Source of the DNA: Aquibium microcysteis
GTDB lineage: Bacteria; Pseudomonadota; Alphaproteobacteria; Rhizobiales; Rhizobiaceae
Assembly (NCBI RefSeq): GCF_014495845.1
Contig: NZ_CP061080.1
Coordinates: 3,337,001 to 3,401,000, forward strand
DNA: 64,000 nucleotides
Direction: 5' to 3'
Translations under genes and position numbers: made by a program
Shown: piece by piece, positions 8,355-17,715 of the stretch
Numbering within the stretch: the first letter of the stretch is position 1
How the letters are laid out: every line of letters begins with the position of its first letter
The notes under the pieces: generated by a model
The model's input: the letters and a program-made list of their open reading frames with translations, nothing else
The model's database searches: none
What the model was told of the DNA's origin: nothing

Positions 8355-9536
8355 TCAGGCCGTGTGGTAGGGGTCAGCCGCGTCGCGCAGTCCGTCGCCC
8401 AGGAAATTGAAAGCGAGGATGACGAGGATGACCGGCACCACCGGCAGGATCAGCCAGGGATAGAGCGCCACCACGTTGATGTTCTGCGCCTCGTTGAGCA
8501 GCACGCCCCAGCTCGTCACCGGCGGACGCAGGCCGAGGCCCAGGAAGGACAGCGCCGTCTCGCCGAGGATCATCGTCGGGATGGTGATGGTCGCGGAGGC
8601 GATCAGATGGCTCATGAAGCCCGGGATCAGGTGGCGGAAGATGATGCGCGGCGGCGAAGCGCCCATCAGTTCGGCCGCCACCACATACTCTTCCTCGCGC
8701 AGCGACAGCAGCTTCGACCGCACCGCCCGCGCGAGCCCCGTCCAGTCGATCAGGCCGAGGATGATCGTGATGCCGAAATAGACCACGATCGGCGACCACG
8801 TCACCGGCATGATGGCGGCGAGCGCCAGCCAGAGGGGAATGCTGGGCAGACTTTGAAGAACCTCGATGATGCGCTGTACGACATGGTCGATCCAGCCGCC
8901 GTAATATCCGGCCATGCCGCCGATGGTGATGCCGAGCAGGAAGGACACGGTGATGCCGATCAGGCCGATGGTCAGCGATATTCGCGTACCGTAGATGATG
9001 CGCGAGAGCACGTCGCGCCCCAGCCGGTCGGTGCCCAGCAGGTAGAAATAGCCGTTCTCTGCCGGGCAGACGAGGTGCAGGTCGCTCTCGACCATCCCCC
9101 AGAAGCGGTAGCTGTCACCGCGGCAGAAGAAGCGCAGCGGCTGCACGTCGGTCGTGTCGGGCACGTATTCGCGCTTCAGCGTCTGCATGTTGAGCTTGTA
9201 GTCGTAGCCGTAGACGAAAGGACCGACGAAGCTGCCCTCGTGGAAGAGGTGAATGCCTTGCGGCGGCATGTAGATCGCCTTCACGTCCCGCCGCTCGAGG
9301 CCGTAGGGGGCGAGGAACTCGCTGACCAGGATCGACAGGTAGATCAGCAGCAGGAAGACGCCCGACCAGACCGCCGCGCGATGCTTGCGGAACTTCCACC
9401 ACATCAGCTTCAGCTGAGAGGCGAAGTAGACCTTCTCCTGCTCAGGCGAGAGTTTCTCCACACCCTGCGGATCGAAGGGCGTCTGCGAGACGAAGTGGCT
9501 GATCGTCTCTCCGTCCGGCGGCAGCGAGGTGTTCAT
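8355..9536 (-). CDS. oligopeptide/dipeptide-type ABC transporter permease (DppC/OppC class)
   Basis: A 393-residue inner-membrane permease. A cytoplasmic N-terminus is followed by the first TM (about residues 55-73). An unusually long periplasmic insertion (about 80-165) comes next, and then the conserved LLGTDRLGRDVLSRIIYG motif. Five more TM helices follow, with the EAA coupling loop at about EYVVAAELMGASPPRIIFRH. The insertion contains Cys138 and Cys157, which may form a disulphide. It is the last gene of a four-gene leftward operon and overlaps the preceding permease by four bases. Typical DppC proteins are about 300 aa, and the insertion explains the extra length. Confidence 0.9.
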   Translation of the reverse strand: MNTSLPPDGETISHFVSQTPFDPQGVEKLSPEQEKVYFASQLKLMWWKFRKHRAAVWSGVFLLLIYLSILVSEFLAPYGLERRDVKAIYMPPQGIHLFHEGSFVGPFVYGYDYKLNMQTLKREYVPDTTDVQPLRFFCRGDSYRFWGMVESDLHLVCPAENGYFYLLGTDRLGRDVLSRIIYGTRISLTIGLIGITVSFLLGITIGGMAGYYGGWIDHVVQRIIEVLQSLPSIPLWLALAAIMPVTWSPIVVYFGITIILGLIDWTGLARAVRSKLLSLREEEYVVAAELMGASPPRIIFRHLIPGFMSHLIASATITIPTMILGETALSFLGLGLRPPVTSWGVLLNEAQNINVVALYPWLILPVVPVILVILAFNFLGDGLRDAADPYHTA

Positions 9537-10528
9537 CGGCGTCCCCCCTGCAGCCGGATCCGGGGATCGAGGATCGCCAGCGCGATGTCGGAGACGAGGA
9601 CGCCGATGACGGTCAACGTGGCGAGGAACATCAGGAAGGAGCCTGCAAGGTACATGTCCTGGCTCTGCAGCGCGCGGATGAGCAGAGGACCGGTGGTTTC
9701 GAGCGACAGCACGATGGCCACGACCTCCGCGCCGGAGATGACCGCGGGCAGGATCGAGCCGATGTCGGCGATGAAGAAGTTGAGCGACATGCGCAGCGGA
9801 TACTTCAGCAGCGCCCGGGTGGGCGGCACGCCCTTGGCCCGCGCCGTCACCACGTACTGCTTCTGCAGTTCATCGAGCAGGTTGGCGCGCAGGCGGCGGA
9901 TCATCCCTGCCGTGCCGGCCGTGCCGATCACGATGACCGGGATCACCATGTGCTCCGCCATCGACCAGAACTTGGGCCAGCTCATCGGCTGGTCGATGTA
10001 CTGGGCATCCATCAGGTGCCCGATCGAGGTGCCGAACCAGACGTTGGCGAAGTAGAGCAGGATCAGCGCCAGCAGGAAGTTCGGCGTCGCCAGACCGAGC
10101 AGCCCCAGGAAGGTCAGTCCGTAGTCGCTCCAGGAATACTGGTGCGTCGCCGAGTAGATGCCGATCGGGAAGGCGATCAGCCATGTGAAGATGATGGTGA
10201 TGGTCGAGACCAGGATGGTGAGCCAGAGACGGTTGCCCACCACCTCGCTGACCGGCAGCTCATACTCGAAGGAATAGCCGAAATCGCCCTGGAGCATGCC
10301 GCCGACCCAGGTGAAGTATCGCTCGATCAGGGGCTGGTCGAAGCCATACTCCTGCTTGAGGTACTCGATCTTCTTGGGGTCGACGGTTTCGCCCTGCGCC
10401 TGCAGTTCCGCGACATAGGTTTCGAAATAGTCGCCCGGAGGCAGCTCGATGATGATGAACACCAGCGCGCTGATGAGGAACAGCGTCGGGATGGCGGCCA
10501 GAAGGCGGTAGGCGATGTAGCGCAGCAA
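9533..10528 (-). CDS. oligopeptide/dipeptide-type ABC transporter permease (DppB class)
   Basis: A 331-residue permease with the N-terminal signature LRYIAYRLLAAIPTLFLIS of DppB/OppB proteins. A periplasmic loop follows (about residues 35-95), then six TM helices. The EAA-type loop sits near QYVVTARAKGVPPTRALLKY. It pairs with the DppC-class permease encoded just downstream to form the translocation pore. It lies six bases downstream of the binding-protein gene, so both are on one transcript. Confidence 0.92.
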   Translation of the reverse strand: MLRYIAYRLLAAIPTLFLISALVFIIIELPPGDYFETYVAELQAQGETVDPKKIEYLKQEYGFDQPLIERYFTWVGGMLQGDFGYSFEYELPVSEVVGNRLWLTILVSTITIIFTWLIAFPIGIYSATHQYSWSDYGLTFLGLLGLATPNFLLALILLYFANVWFGTSIGHLMDAQYIDQPMSWPKFWSMAEHMVIPVIVIGTAGTAGMIRRLRANLLDELQKQYVVTARAKGVPPTRALLKYPLRMSLNFFIADIGSILPAVISGAEVVAIVLSLETTGPLLIRALQSQDMYLAGSFLMFLATLTVIGVLVSDIALAILDPRIRLQGGRR

Positions 10529-10534
10529 CGCACG

Positions 10535-12439
10535 CTACTCCTTGTCGAACCAGAACGTGTCCGGCATGTAGACGCCGAAGAAGCTGACCGGCGAAAAGGC
10601 GTAGATGCCCTCCGCGGGGACGTTCTTCAGCGTATTGCGGACCACGACCGGCTGCAGGACGCCGTTCACCGTACCGATCGTGAAGACCTGGTCGGTGTAG
10701 ATCGCCAGCATGTCGTGCCAGATCGCCGTGCGCTCCTCGGTGGTCGACGACACGCGCCAGGCCTGGAAGAGTTCGGCAAGGCGGGCGACCTCGGGAACGT
10801 CGATCTTCTCGCCCGCCACGCCGTTCGTCTCCAGATACTGGCCCCACTGCGGCCATGTTCCCTGGACGGCGGAGACCGGTGCGAGTTCCTCCGGCGGCAT
10901 GTCGGGCGTCGCGAGACCGACGTTGAGGCCAGCCCAGACCGACATCATCGTCTCGCCCGAGAGGAAGCGGCGGCGCATGTTGTCGAGCTGCATCGCACGC
11001 GAGAAAACCTTGATGCCGAGCGTGCCCCAGTACTCCGTCACCAGCTGCGTGACGTCGGTCTCCTCGGTGCCGCCGGCCATCTCGATGATGATCTCGGCCC
11101 GGCGCCCGTCCGGCAGCAGACGCACGCCGTCGGCGCCGCGCTTCAGGCCGATCTCGTCGAGCAGGGCGTTGGCCCGGTCCGGATCATATTCGGCATAGGC
11201 CTGCGCATATTGCGGCTTGTAGAGCGGCGATCCCTCCAGCACCGAATTGGCCGCCGGCTGGGCCAGCCCGTAGTAGAACTGCTGGTTGATCTCTTCGCGG
11301 TGGATGCCCAGCGACAGGGCGCGCCGGAAACGGGCGTCGCGGAAGAGTTCGCGCCAGACGGGATCGCTGACGTTGAGGTTCGGCAGGTAGGCAACCTGCG
11401 AGCCGGTGCCGTCCTTCCACAGCTTGACGTCGAACTTGTGCTGCTCGCTCGACTCCTTCAGGAACGTGAAGTTGTCGAAGCGCAGATAGCGCGCCTGCAG
11501 GTCGCTGTCGCCGGTCCCGGTCTTGGCCGGGATGATGTCGGCCGAGCTTATCCCGAGATAGACCTCGTCGATGTAGGGCAGCTGGTTGCCCTCGCCGTCG
11601 ACGCGGTGGAAAAAGGGATTGCGCTTGAAGACGAACCGCTCGGCCGGCGGCGGCGTGGTGTTCATCCAGGGTTCGAGGGTCGGCAGTTCCGGATTCTCGG
11701 GCCGGTAGGCCCGCGCCTTCACGGTGTGCAGGGCCACCCAGTCGCGCGACCCGGCCGCCTTGACCTTGGCGGCCAGTTCGTCGGCGGTGGCGTATTTTTC
11801 GTGGAACTGCTTCAGGTAGTGGGCCGGTTGGGCGATGTAGTTCGGGCTCGCGCCTGCCAGCGACGGCAGGAACTGCGGGTTGGGCTTGGCCCAGGTGTAG
11901 CGGACGGTGAGTTCGTCGACCACCTCGAATGTCGGAAGCTCGCCGTCGACCAGCATCACCGCCGAGGCGCCGCCGCGCGACAGCGCCTCGTTGGTCTCCA
12001 CGTCCTCCCAGGCGTAGCGGAAGTCTTCCGCCGTGAACGGATGTCCGTCCGACCAGCGGTGACCGGGCCGGAGGTGGAAGGTGAAGATCCGGCCTTCCTC
12101 CACCTCGAAGCTTTCCAGGATGTCCGGCACGATCTCGAGCTGCTCGTTGAAGCCGACCAGACGCGAATAGCCGTAGATCGTCATCATGCGGATGTCCTTG
12201 GCGTCGGCCATCAGCATCCTGAGCGTTCCGCCGTAAGCGCCGTTGGTCTTGCCGTGCGCGGCCATGTCGATGACGCGCGGGACGTCCGGCAGCCGCTCTT
12301 CCATCGGCGGAAGCTTGCCGCTTTCGACGGCCTCCTTCAGCGAAGGCGGCTCTTCGGCGAAACCCGCGGAGACGAGGGTGAAGGTTGCGGCTGCGGCCAT
12401 CGCCGCAAACCATCCGGCACGGCTGATGATCGTGGTCAT
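10535..12439 (-). CDS. ABC transporter substrate-binding protein, family 5 (peptide type)
   Basis: A 634-residue periplasmic binding protein with a clear signal peptide (hydrophobic AAMAAAATFTLVSAGFAEE, cleavage near residue 29). The lobe-I motif TFHLRPGHRWSDGHPFTAED (about 115-135) and the later FRRALSLGIHRE segment are hallmarks of the SBP_bac_5 family, which binds peptides, some sugars, opines or nickel. It is longer than E. coli DppA (535 aa), like several rhizobial members of unknown ligand. Its ATG overlaps the stop of the upstream ATPase gene by four bases. The ligand cannot be assigned from sequence. Confidence 0.9.
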   Translation of the reverse strand: MTTIISRAGWFAAMAAAATFTLVSAGFAEEPPSLKEAVESGKLPPMEERLPDVPRVIDMAAHGKTNGAYGGTLRMLMADAKDIRMMTIYGYSRLVGFNEQLEIVPDILESFEVEEGRIFTFHLRPGHRWSDGHPFTAEDFRYAWEDVETNEALSRGGASAVMLVDGELPTFEVVDELTVRYTWAKPNPQFLPSLAGASPNYIAQPAHYLKQFHEKYATADELAAKVKAAGSRDWVALHTVKARAYRPENPELPTLEPWMNTTPPPAERFVFKRNPFFHRVDGEGNQLPYIDEVYLGISSADIIPAKTGTGDSDLQARYLRFDNFTFLKESSEQHKFDVKLWKDGTGSQVAYLPNLNVSDPVWRELFRDARFRRALSLGIHREEINQQFYYGLAQPAANSVLEGSPLYKPQYAQAYAEYDPDRANALLDEIGLKRGADGVRLLPDGRRAEIIIEMAGGTEETDVTQLVTEYWGTLGIKVFSRAMQLDNMRRRFLSGETMMSVWAGLNVGLATPDMPPEELAPVSAVQGTWPQWGQYLETNGVAGEKIDVPEVARLAELFQAWRVSSTTEERTAIWHDMLAIYTDQVFTIGTVNGVLQPVVVRNTLKNVPAEGIYAFSPVSFFGVYMPDTFWFDKE

Positions 12440-14346
12440 GCGTAGATCCTTTCACGGGATGGCATGTCGCGCGCCAGGACGAGATGTCCCTCGCCGACCT
12501 GAACGAGCGACAGGTCCCTCCCGTCGCCGTTCAAGCTCTGGAACTCCGGCGGCCAGTGGTCGCTCGGATCGGATTCGTCCCCGCCCAGAGCCTCGAAATC
12601 GAGCTTGCGGTCGAGATTGACGCTCGGAACCGCGCTCAGGAGCTTCTGCGTGTAGGGGTGCATCGGACGGGCGAACAGCGTCTCGCAGTCCGCGATCTCG
12701 ACGATCCGTCCGCGCCGCATCACGGCGATGCGGTCGGCGATGTACTTCACCACCGCGAGGTTGTGCGAGATGAACACCATCGTCAGCGACAGCTCGTCCT
12801 GCAGCGATTTCAGCAGGTTGAGGATCTGCGCTTGGACCGAGACGTCGAGCGCCGAGACAGGCTCGTCGCAGATCAGCAGGTCGGGGGCGAGAGCGAGCGC
12901 GCGGGCGATCCCGATGCGCTGGCGCTGCCCCCCGGAGAAGGAATGCGGATACCGGTTCAGGTGACTGGTCTGCAGGCCGACCATCGCCATCAGGTCGGCG
13001 GCCGTCTGGGTGATCTCGCGCGCGCCGCCCTGGCGATGGATCTCCAGCGGCTCGCGCAGCGTGTTGAGAATGGTCGAACGGGGGCTGAGCGATCCGAACG
13101 GGTCCTGGAAGACGATCTGGATGCGCTTGCGGAACTCTTTCAGCGCGCGGCCGTGAAGCTGGCGCACGTCGCACTTCACCTCGCCGTTGTCGAACAGGAT
13201 CTCGCCGCCGTCGGCCTCGGTCGCCCGCATGATCAGCTTGCTCACCGACGACTTGCCGCAGCCGCTTTCGCCCACGATGCCGAAGCACTCGCCGCGCCGC
13301 ACGTCGAAGGACACGCCGTTGACCGCGTGGATCTGGCGGTTCTGGCCGCCGAACCAGCTGCCCGACTTGATGGTGTAGGTCTTCCTGAGATCGCGCACGG
13401 TCAGCAGCGGCTTGTCGGACGAGCACCGTCCCTCGCTCGCGCGCCGCATCGAGCCGGGAATCACCTTGTCGATCTCGCGCAGTGCGACCAGCTTCTCGCC
13501 ACGCTCCATGTCGAGATCGGGAACCGCCTTCATCAGCGCGCGCGTATAGGCATGTCCGGGCTTCGTGAAGATATCCTGCAGCGGCCCGGCCTCCAGGATC
13601 CTGCCGTGGTAGATCACCACCACCTCGTCGGCCATGTTGGCGACGACGCCGAGGTCGTGCGTGATCAGGAGCAGGGACATGCCGAGACGGGCCTGCAGCG
13701 ACTTCAGGAGCCCGAGCACCTGCGCCTGCACGGTCACGTCCAGCGCCGTCGTCGGCTCGTCGGCGATCAGCAGCGCCGGCCGGCAGATCAGCGCCATGGC
13801 GATCATCGCACGCTGCCGCAGGCCGCCCGACAGCTCCATCGGATACATGTCGTAGGCGCGCGACGGGTCGGGAAAGTCGACGAGCTTGAGCATGTCCTCG
13901 GTCAGCGACCGCGCTTCGCCCCGGGCCACCTCGCGATGCAGGACGAGCGCTTCCTCGACCTGGTTGCCGATCGTGTGGAGCGGCGACAGCGACGTCATCG
14001 GCTCCTGGAAGATCATGGCGATACGCCCGCCGCGAAGTGCGCGCATCTCCGCCTTTTCCGGATCGAGCGCGGCGATGTCTATGTCGGAGCCAGCCACCGC
14101 TGGGTCGCGGAACCGGATCCTCCCGCCCGTCACCTTCGCCACCTTGGGCAGGATGCCGAGGATCGCCTGCGCGATGATGGACTTGCCGGAGCCCGACTCG
14201 CCGACGAGAGCGACCGTCTTGCCCGCCGGAATCCGGAAGCTGACGCCCTTCACGACCTCGATGCTGCTCTGTTGTATCGCGATCGAGATGCGCAAGTCCT
14301 CGATACGCAGCAAGTCCCGTCTGTCGCCCAAGTCGATCTGTCCCAT
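12436..14346 (-). CDS. double ATPase of a peptide-type ABC importer (DppD-DppF fusion)
   Basis: A 636-residue protein with two complete ABC domains in one chain. The first has Walker A GESGSGKS (49-56), signature LSGGLRQR (172-179) and Walker B LLIADEP (192-198). The second has Walker A GESGCGKS (359-366), signature FSGGQRQR and Walker B LLICDEP. Each half corresponds to one ATPase of the Opp/Dpp system. The open frame extends to 14481. I chose the ATG at 14346 because the upstream 45 residues are Arg/Pro-rich and unlike the family. It is the first gene of the operon and powers the two permeases downstream. Confidence 0.92.
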   Translation of the reverse strand: MGQIDLGDRRDLLRIEDLRISIAIQQSSIEVVKGVSFRIPAGKTVALVGESGSGKSIIAQAILGILPKVAKVTGGRIRFRDPAVAGSDIDIAALDPEKAEMRALRGGRIAMIFQEPMTSLSPLHTIGNQVEEALVLHREVARGEARSLTEDMLKLVDFPDPSRAYDMYPMELSGGLRQRAMIAMALICRPALLIADEPTTALDVTVQAQVLGLLKSLQARLGMSLLLITHDLGVVANMADEVVVIYHGRILEAGPLQDIFTKPGHAYTRALMKAVPDLDMERGEKLVALREIDKVIPGSMRRASEGRCSSDKPLLTVRDLRKTYTIKSGSWFGGQNRQIHAVNGVSFDVRRGECFGIVGESGCGKSSVSKLIMRATEADGGEILFDNGEVKCDVRQLHGRALKEFRKRIQIVFQDPFGSLSPRSTILNTLREPLEIHRQGGAREITQTAADLMAMVGLQTSHLNRYPHSFSGGQRQRIGIARALALAPDLLICDEPVSALDVSVQAQILNLLKSLQDELSLTMVFISHNLAVVKYIADRIAVMRRGRIVEIADCETLFARPMHPYTQKLLSAVPSVNLDRKLDFEALGGDESDPSDHWPPEFQSLNGDGRDLSLVQVGEGHLVLARDMPSRERIYA

Positions 14347-14416
14347 CCCTGACGGTCTCTTACGCCCGGCCGTCTTGCCCCTGCGGCCGGCGGCGGCGAA
14401 GGGCCTGGCCGGGCGA

Positions 14417-14442
14417 GGAATTGCCGGGAGTTTTGCAATTCC
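14417..14442. promoter_or_regulatory. inverted repeat upstream of the peptide-ABC operon
   Basis: GGAATTGC (14417-14424) and GCAATTCC (14435-14442) form a perfect 8-bp inverted repeat with a 10-bp spacer, 71-96 bases before the ATPase start. The AT-rich half-sites stand out from the GC-rich surroundings. It is a plausible operator for the operon. It also lies downstream of the leftward phosphatase gene, but no U-tract follows on that strand, so a terminator is less likely. Confidence 0.35.
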
Positions 14443-14519
14443 CTCTCCCGGCGGCAAGAGGCGGAAGAGGCCTATTCTCAATTTGCTTCAAGCAAGCCCC
14501 CGAACCTGCGTCCATGCGT

Positions 14520-15122
14520 TCACAGCTCGTCGAGCCGGCCGTTCGACCAGCGAAAGACGCGGTCGTGCGGTATCGCCCGACGCATCGTCTCGTCCCTGCC
14601 AAGTCCCTCTAGCACCCCGATCATGACGCGCAGATTTCCGCTGTGCGTCACGACGATTGGTAACGCGTCGGTGACGAGGCTGTGTGTGAAAAATTTCATT
14701 CTGGCGTGAAGATCGGCGTAGCTTCCCCCGCCCTCCGGCGCGAAATTCCACCGGTCGGCCTTGCGCGCGCGCCGCTCCTGCGGAAACCGCGCCTTCACCT
14801 CATGCGTGGTCAGTCCCTCCCAGCGGCCGAAGCCGGCTTCGGCAAGACGGTCGTCGCTCTCGATCGACGTCTCGGGCAGGGCGAGTTGCCGGGCCAGGAT
14901 GCGCGCCGTCTCGAGGCATCGCGTGAGGGGCGAACTGACGACGCGCAACGGCAAGTCCGGTCGTGCGACGTCGGCGAGATGATCCGCCAGGCGCCGCCCG
15001 TTCGCCGCGGCGTCCGCCATCCCCGCGGCCGACAGCGGTATATCGGTCCGGCCCTGGAACCGCCCTTCCTCGTTCCAGGCGGTCCTGCCGTGCCTCACGA
15101 TGAAGAACGTGCTGTTGATCAT
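14520..15122 (-). CDS. histidine phosphatase (phosphoglycerate-mutase-like) family protein
   Basis: A 200-residue cytosolic enzyme. FIVRHGRTAWNEEGRFQGR near the N-terminus contains the catalytic RHG motif (R10-H11-G12), the site of the phospho-histidine intermediate. The second catalytic histidine is in VVTHSGNLRVM near residue 160. Length and motifs fit the GpmB/CobC-type branch, which removes phosphate from small metabolites, so the substrate is uncertain. It is transcribed away from the downstream MscS gene. The 84 bases between them must carry both start regions. Confidence 0.88.
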   Translation of the reverse strand: MINSTFFIVRHGRTAWNEEGRFQGRTDIPLSAAGMADAAANGRRLADHLADVARPDLPLRVVSSPLTRCLETARILARQLALPETSIESDDRLAEAGFGRWEGLTTHEVKARFPQERRARKADRWNFAPEGGGSYADLHARMKFFTHSLVTDALPIVVTHSGNLRVMIGVLEGLGRDETMRRAIPHDRVFRWSNGRLDEL

Positions 15123-15206
15123 GATTTATCTTGTCATTGCGGCCGGCTATGCCATGCCTATCGGCGGGCGCAAGTCTTGACAATGATCGAGGCGAAGGGA
15201 GCGGAA

Positions 15207-17690
15207 ATGGGAATGGTGGCAGAACCGTTGCGTGCCTGGCCGAGGCTGCTTGCCTTCGCCGTCCTGGCCATCCTCACGGCGCTGCCGGTTGCGGGCGCGC
15301 AGGCGCAGATCCCGCTGCAGGCGCTCGCTCAGGGCAAGCCCGCGGAGGGTCCGGATTCGTCGGGATACGAGGCGCTCCTGCAGCAGGCGCAGCGCGACGG
15401 TTCGACCGTCATCATCATGCAGCCGGCCGGCACTGGCCAGGCGGCCACGCCGGAGATGCCCATGGCGATGGCCCTTTCCAGCGAGAATCTGCTGAAGGCA
15501 CGCGAGAGCCTGAAGCGAATGGTCGTGAATTCGCTCACCTATGTCGACTTTCTCCCGGAATCGCTGAAGGCGGCCAGTCCCGACGGAACGGCGCTCTGGC
15601 TGCTGCTTGCCGCCGCCACGGCGGTGGGCGGCCTGGTGGCGGGCCGGCTCGTGTTCTGGCAGGTCACGCGCTGGGGACGCGGGCATTTCCGTCACCTCTA
15701 CCGCGAGGACGAGACGATCCTCTCGCGCAAGCTCGGCTACATCCTGTTCCGAGCCGGATGGATGCTGCTCAGCGCCGGGATCATGTTCGTCACGGCCGTG
15801 CTCGTCGCGGTGGTCTTCGATTCCGGACACCAGCCGTCCCGCGACACGATCTTCGTGATCATCTCCACCTACGTGGTCTATCGCATCGTCCGCTCGGTGA
15901 TCTTCTGGAACTTCTTTGCGCCGAACTCGTCCGCACACAGGCTGATCCACCTCCCGGACGCGGCCGCCCAGAAGCTCTTCAACCACTGGGCCATCGTCCT
16001 GTCCGTCGGCGCCGTCGTGATCGGCCTCTGCCGCTGGATCCTGATCCTCACGCCGCCCGGCAGCGTCACCGACATGTCGATGGTGGCGGTGAACCAGGAC
16101 GCCCAGAATCTCGCCTTCATTCTCGGCATGCTGCTCTGCGCGGCCATGATGGGCGCCCTGGCCATCATCCATCGCCGCGACCTGACCGGCATCGTCCTCG
16201 GCACTGACGATCCGCAGAAGGCGCCGCTTCTCAACCGGGTGTTCGCCGTCGCGGCGCTGCCGCTGGCCATCGTCTACCTCATCGTGGCCTGGCTCGTCAG
16301 TTCCGTCCGGCTGACGCTCGGTCTGCCGGGCGGTTACGTCCCGGTGCTGGCCCCGATCATCGTCTTCGTCGCAGGCATCTTCGCCTATGCGATCGCGGCC
16401 TATCTGCTCGAGATCGTCTACGAGCGCCGGGCCGCCTCGCATCGCCGCCGCCAGATCCTGAAGCAGCAGGCGGAGCGGCGAGCCTGGCGGCGTGCCCAGG
16501 CGTCGAAGGAACTCATGTCGGCCATGAACGAAGACATGCGCGACATGCTGGAGGACGGCGACGAGATGACGGTCATGGCCCCGGTCCAGCCGCCCAAGAC
16601 GCAGATCCGGCCCTACTTCCCCGCCTTCAAGGTATTCTTCCAGAACACCATCCAGGCGACGATCCTGGTGGTCTGCGCGGGCGAACTCGCCAGGCTGTGG
16701 GGGCTCGACCTCGGCCGCGATGGAGGACATCCGGTCGCCGCCGCGCTCGACATCCTGCTTGTCGTCATCGTCGCCCTTTCCTTCTATCGGGCGATCAACG
16801 GCTTCATCGACCACAAGATCGTCGAGGAGGGCGGGACGCTGGACGGCCAGGCCGGCAATCCCGGCGAGGGAGAGGGCGAAGGCGGCAAGAGCCAGTCGCG
16901 GCTCGCCACGCTGCTCCCGATCTTCCGCAACGTCATCGTGTCTCTGCTCGCGGTCCTCGGCACGATGGTGGTTCTCGCCAATCTCGGCGTCGACGTCGGT
17001 CCGCTCTTCGCGGGCGCCGGCGTGGTGGGCATCGCCGTCGGCTTCGGCGCGCAGACCCTCATCCGCGATATCTTCTCGGGCGCCTTCTTCCTCGTCGACG
17101 ATGCGTTCCGCAAGGGCGAGTACATCGAGGTGGGATCGGTCAAGGGCGTGGTGGAGAAGATATCGATGCGCTCCTTCCAGCTGCGCCACCATCTGGGCGC
17201 CGTCCATACGGTGCCGTTCGGCGAGATCACGCAGCTCACCAACTATTCGCGCGACTGGGTGATGATGAAGCTGCCGCTCCGGCTCACCTACGACACGGAC
17301 GTGGAGAAGGTGCGCAAGCTGGTCAAGAAGATCGGCGCGCGACTGCTCGAGGACCCCGTCGTCGGCCATCTCTTCCTGCAGCCGCTGAAGTCGCAGGGCG
17401 TCTACGCCATGGAGGACTCGGCCATGATCATCCGCGTCAAGTTCATGACGCGGCCGGGCGACCAGTTCGTCACCCGCAAGGTCGTCTACGCCGCGATCCG
17501 CGAGGTCTTCAGCCGGGAGGGCATACGCTTCGCGCATCGCGAGGTGACGGTGCGTCTGGCCGACGGCCAGAAGGCGGACGAGTTGACGAAGGAACAGAAG
17601 GACGCGATCACGGGGTCCGTCCGGGCGGTCATCGACGATGCCCAGGCTATGGCAGCCGATGCGGGCAAGACCGCCGCCGGCGCCCTCTGA
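15207..17690 (+). CDS. large MscS-family mechanosensitive channel, second paralogue
   Basis: An 827-residue inner-membrane channel. The start at ATG 15207 follows AAGGGAG at good spacing; ATG 15183 is an alternative. A signal-like segment (LLAFAVLAILTALPVAGAQAQ) is followed by a periplasmic region, several TM helices and a charged cytoplasmic linker (about residues 415-480). The MscS core near 590-780 includes GVVGIAVGFGAQTLIRDI (about 605) and HTVPFGEITQLTNYSRDW. The core closely matches the gene at 157-2508, including LKSQGV and VKFMTRPG near the end, so the two are paralogues. The N-terminal halves differ, which suggests different gating inputs. Confidence 0.93.
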   Translation: MGMVAEPLRAWPRLLAFAVLAILTALPVAGAQAQIPLQALAQGKPAEGPDSSGYEALLQQAQRDGSTVIIMQPAGTGQAATPEMPMAMALSSENLLKARESLKRMVVNSLTYVDFLPESLKAASPDGTALWLLLAAATAVGGLVAGRLVFWQVTRWGRGHFRHLYREDETILSRKLGYILFRAGWMLLSAGIMFVTAVLVAVVFDSGHQPSRDTIFVIISTYVVYRIVRSVIFWNFFAPNSSAHRLIHLPDAAAQKLFNHWAIVLSVGAVVIGLCRWILILTPPGSVTDMSMVAVNQDAQNLAFILGMLLCAAMMGALAIIHRRDLTGIVLGTDDPQKAPLLNRVFAVAALPLAIVYLIVAWLVSSVRLTLGLPGGYVPVLAPIIVFVAGIFAYAIAAYLLEIVYERRAASHRRRQILKQQAERRAWRRAQASKELMSAMNEDMRDMLEDGDEMTVMAPVQPPKTQIRPYFPAFKVFFQNTIQATILVVCAGELARLWGLDLGRDGGHPVAAALDILLVVIVALSFYRAINGFIDHKIVEEGGTLDGQAGNPGEGEGEGGKSQSRLATLLPIFRNVIVSLLAVLGTMVVLANLGVDVGPLFAGAGVVGIAVGFGAQTLIRDIFSGAFFLVDDAFRKGEYIEVGSVKGVVEKISMRSFQLRHHLGAVHTVPFGEITQLTNYSRDWVMMKLPLRLTYDTDVEKVRKLVKKIGARLLEDPVVGHLFLQPLKSQGVYAMEDSAMIIRVKFMTRPGDQFVTRKVVYAAIREVFSREGIRFAHREVTVRLADGQKADELTKEQKDAITGSVRAVIDDAQAMAADAGKTAAGAL

Positions 17691-17715
17691 CGACGAACGG
17701 AAGAACGCGGCCAGC

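Noticed and set aside
15176..15212. TTGACA near 15177 as a promoter for the second MscS gene
   Set aside because: A matching -10 would fall inside the coding region, after the start codon, so the hexamer is probably fortuitous.
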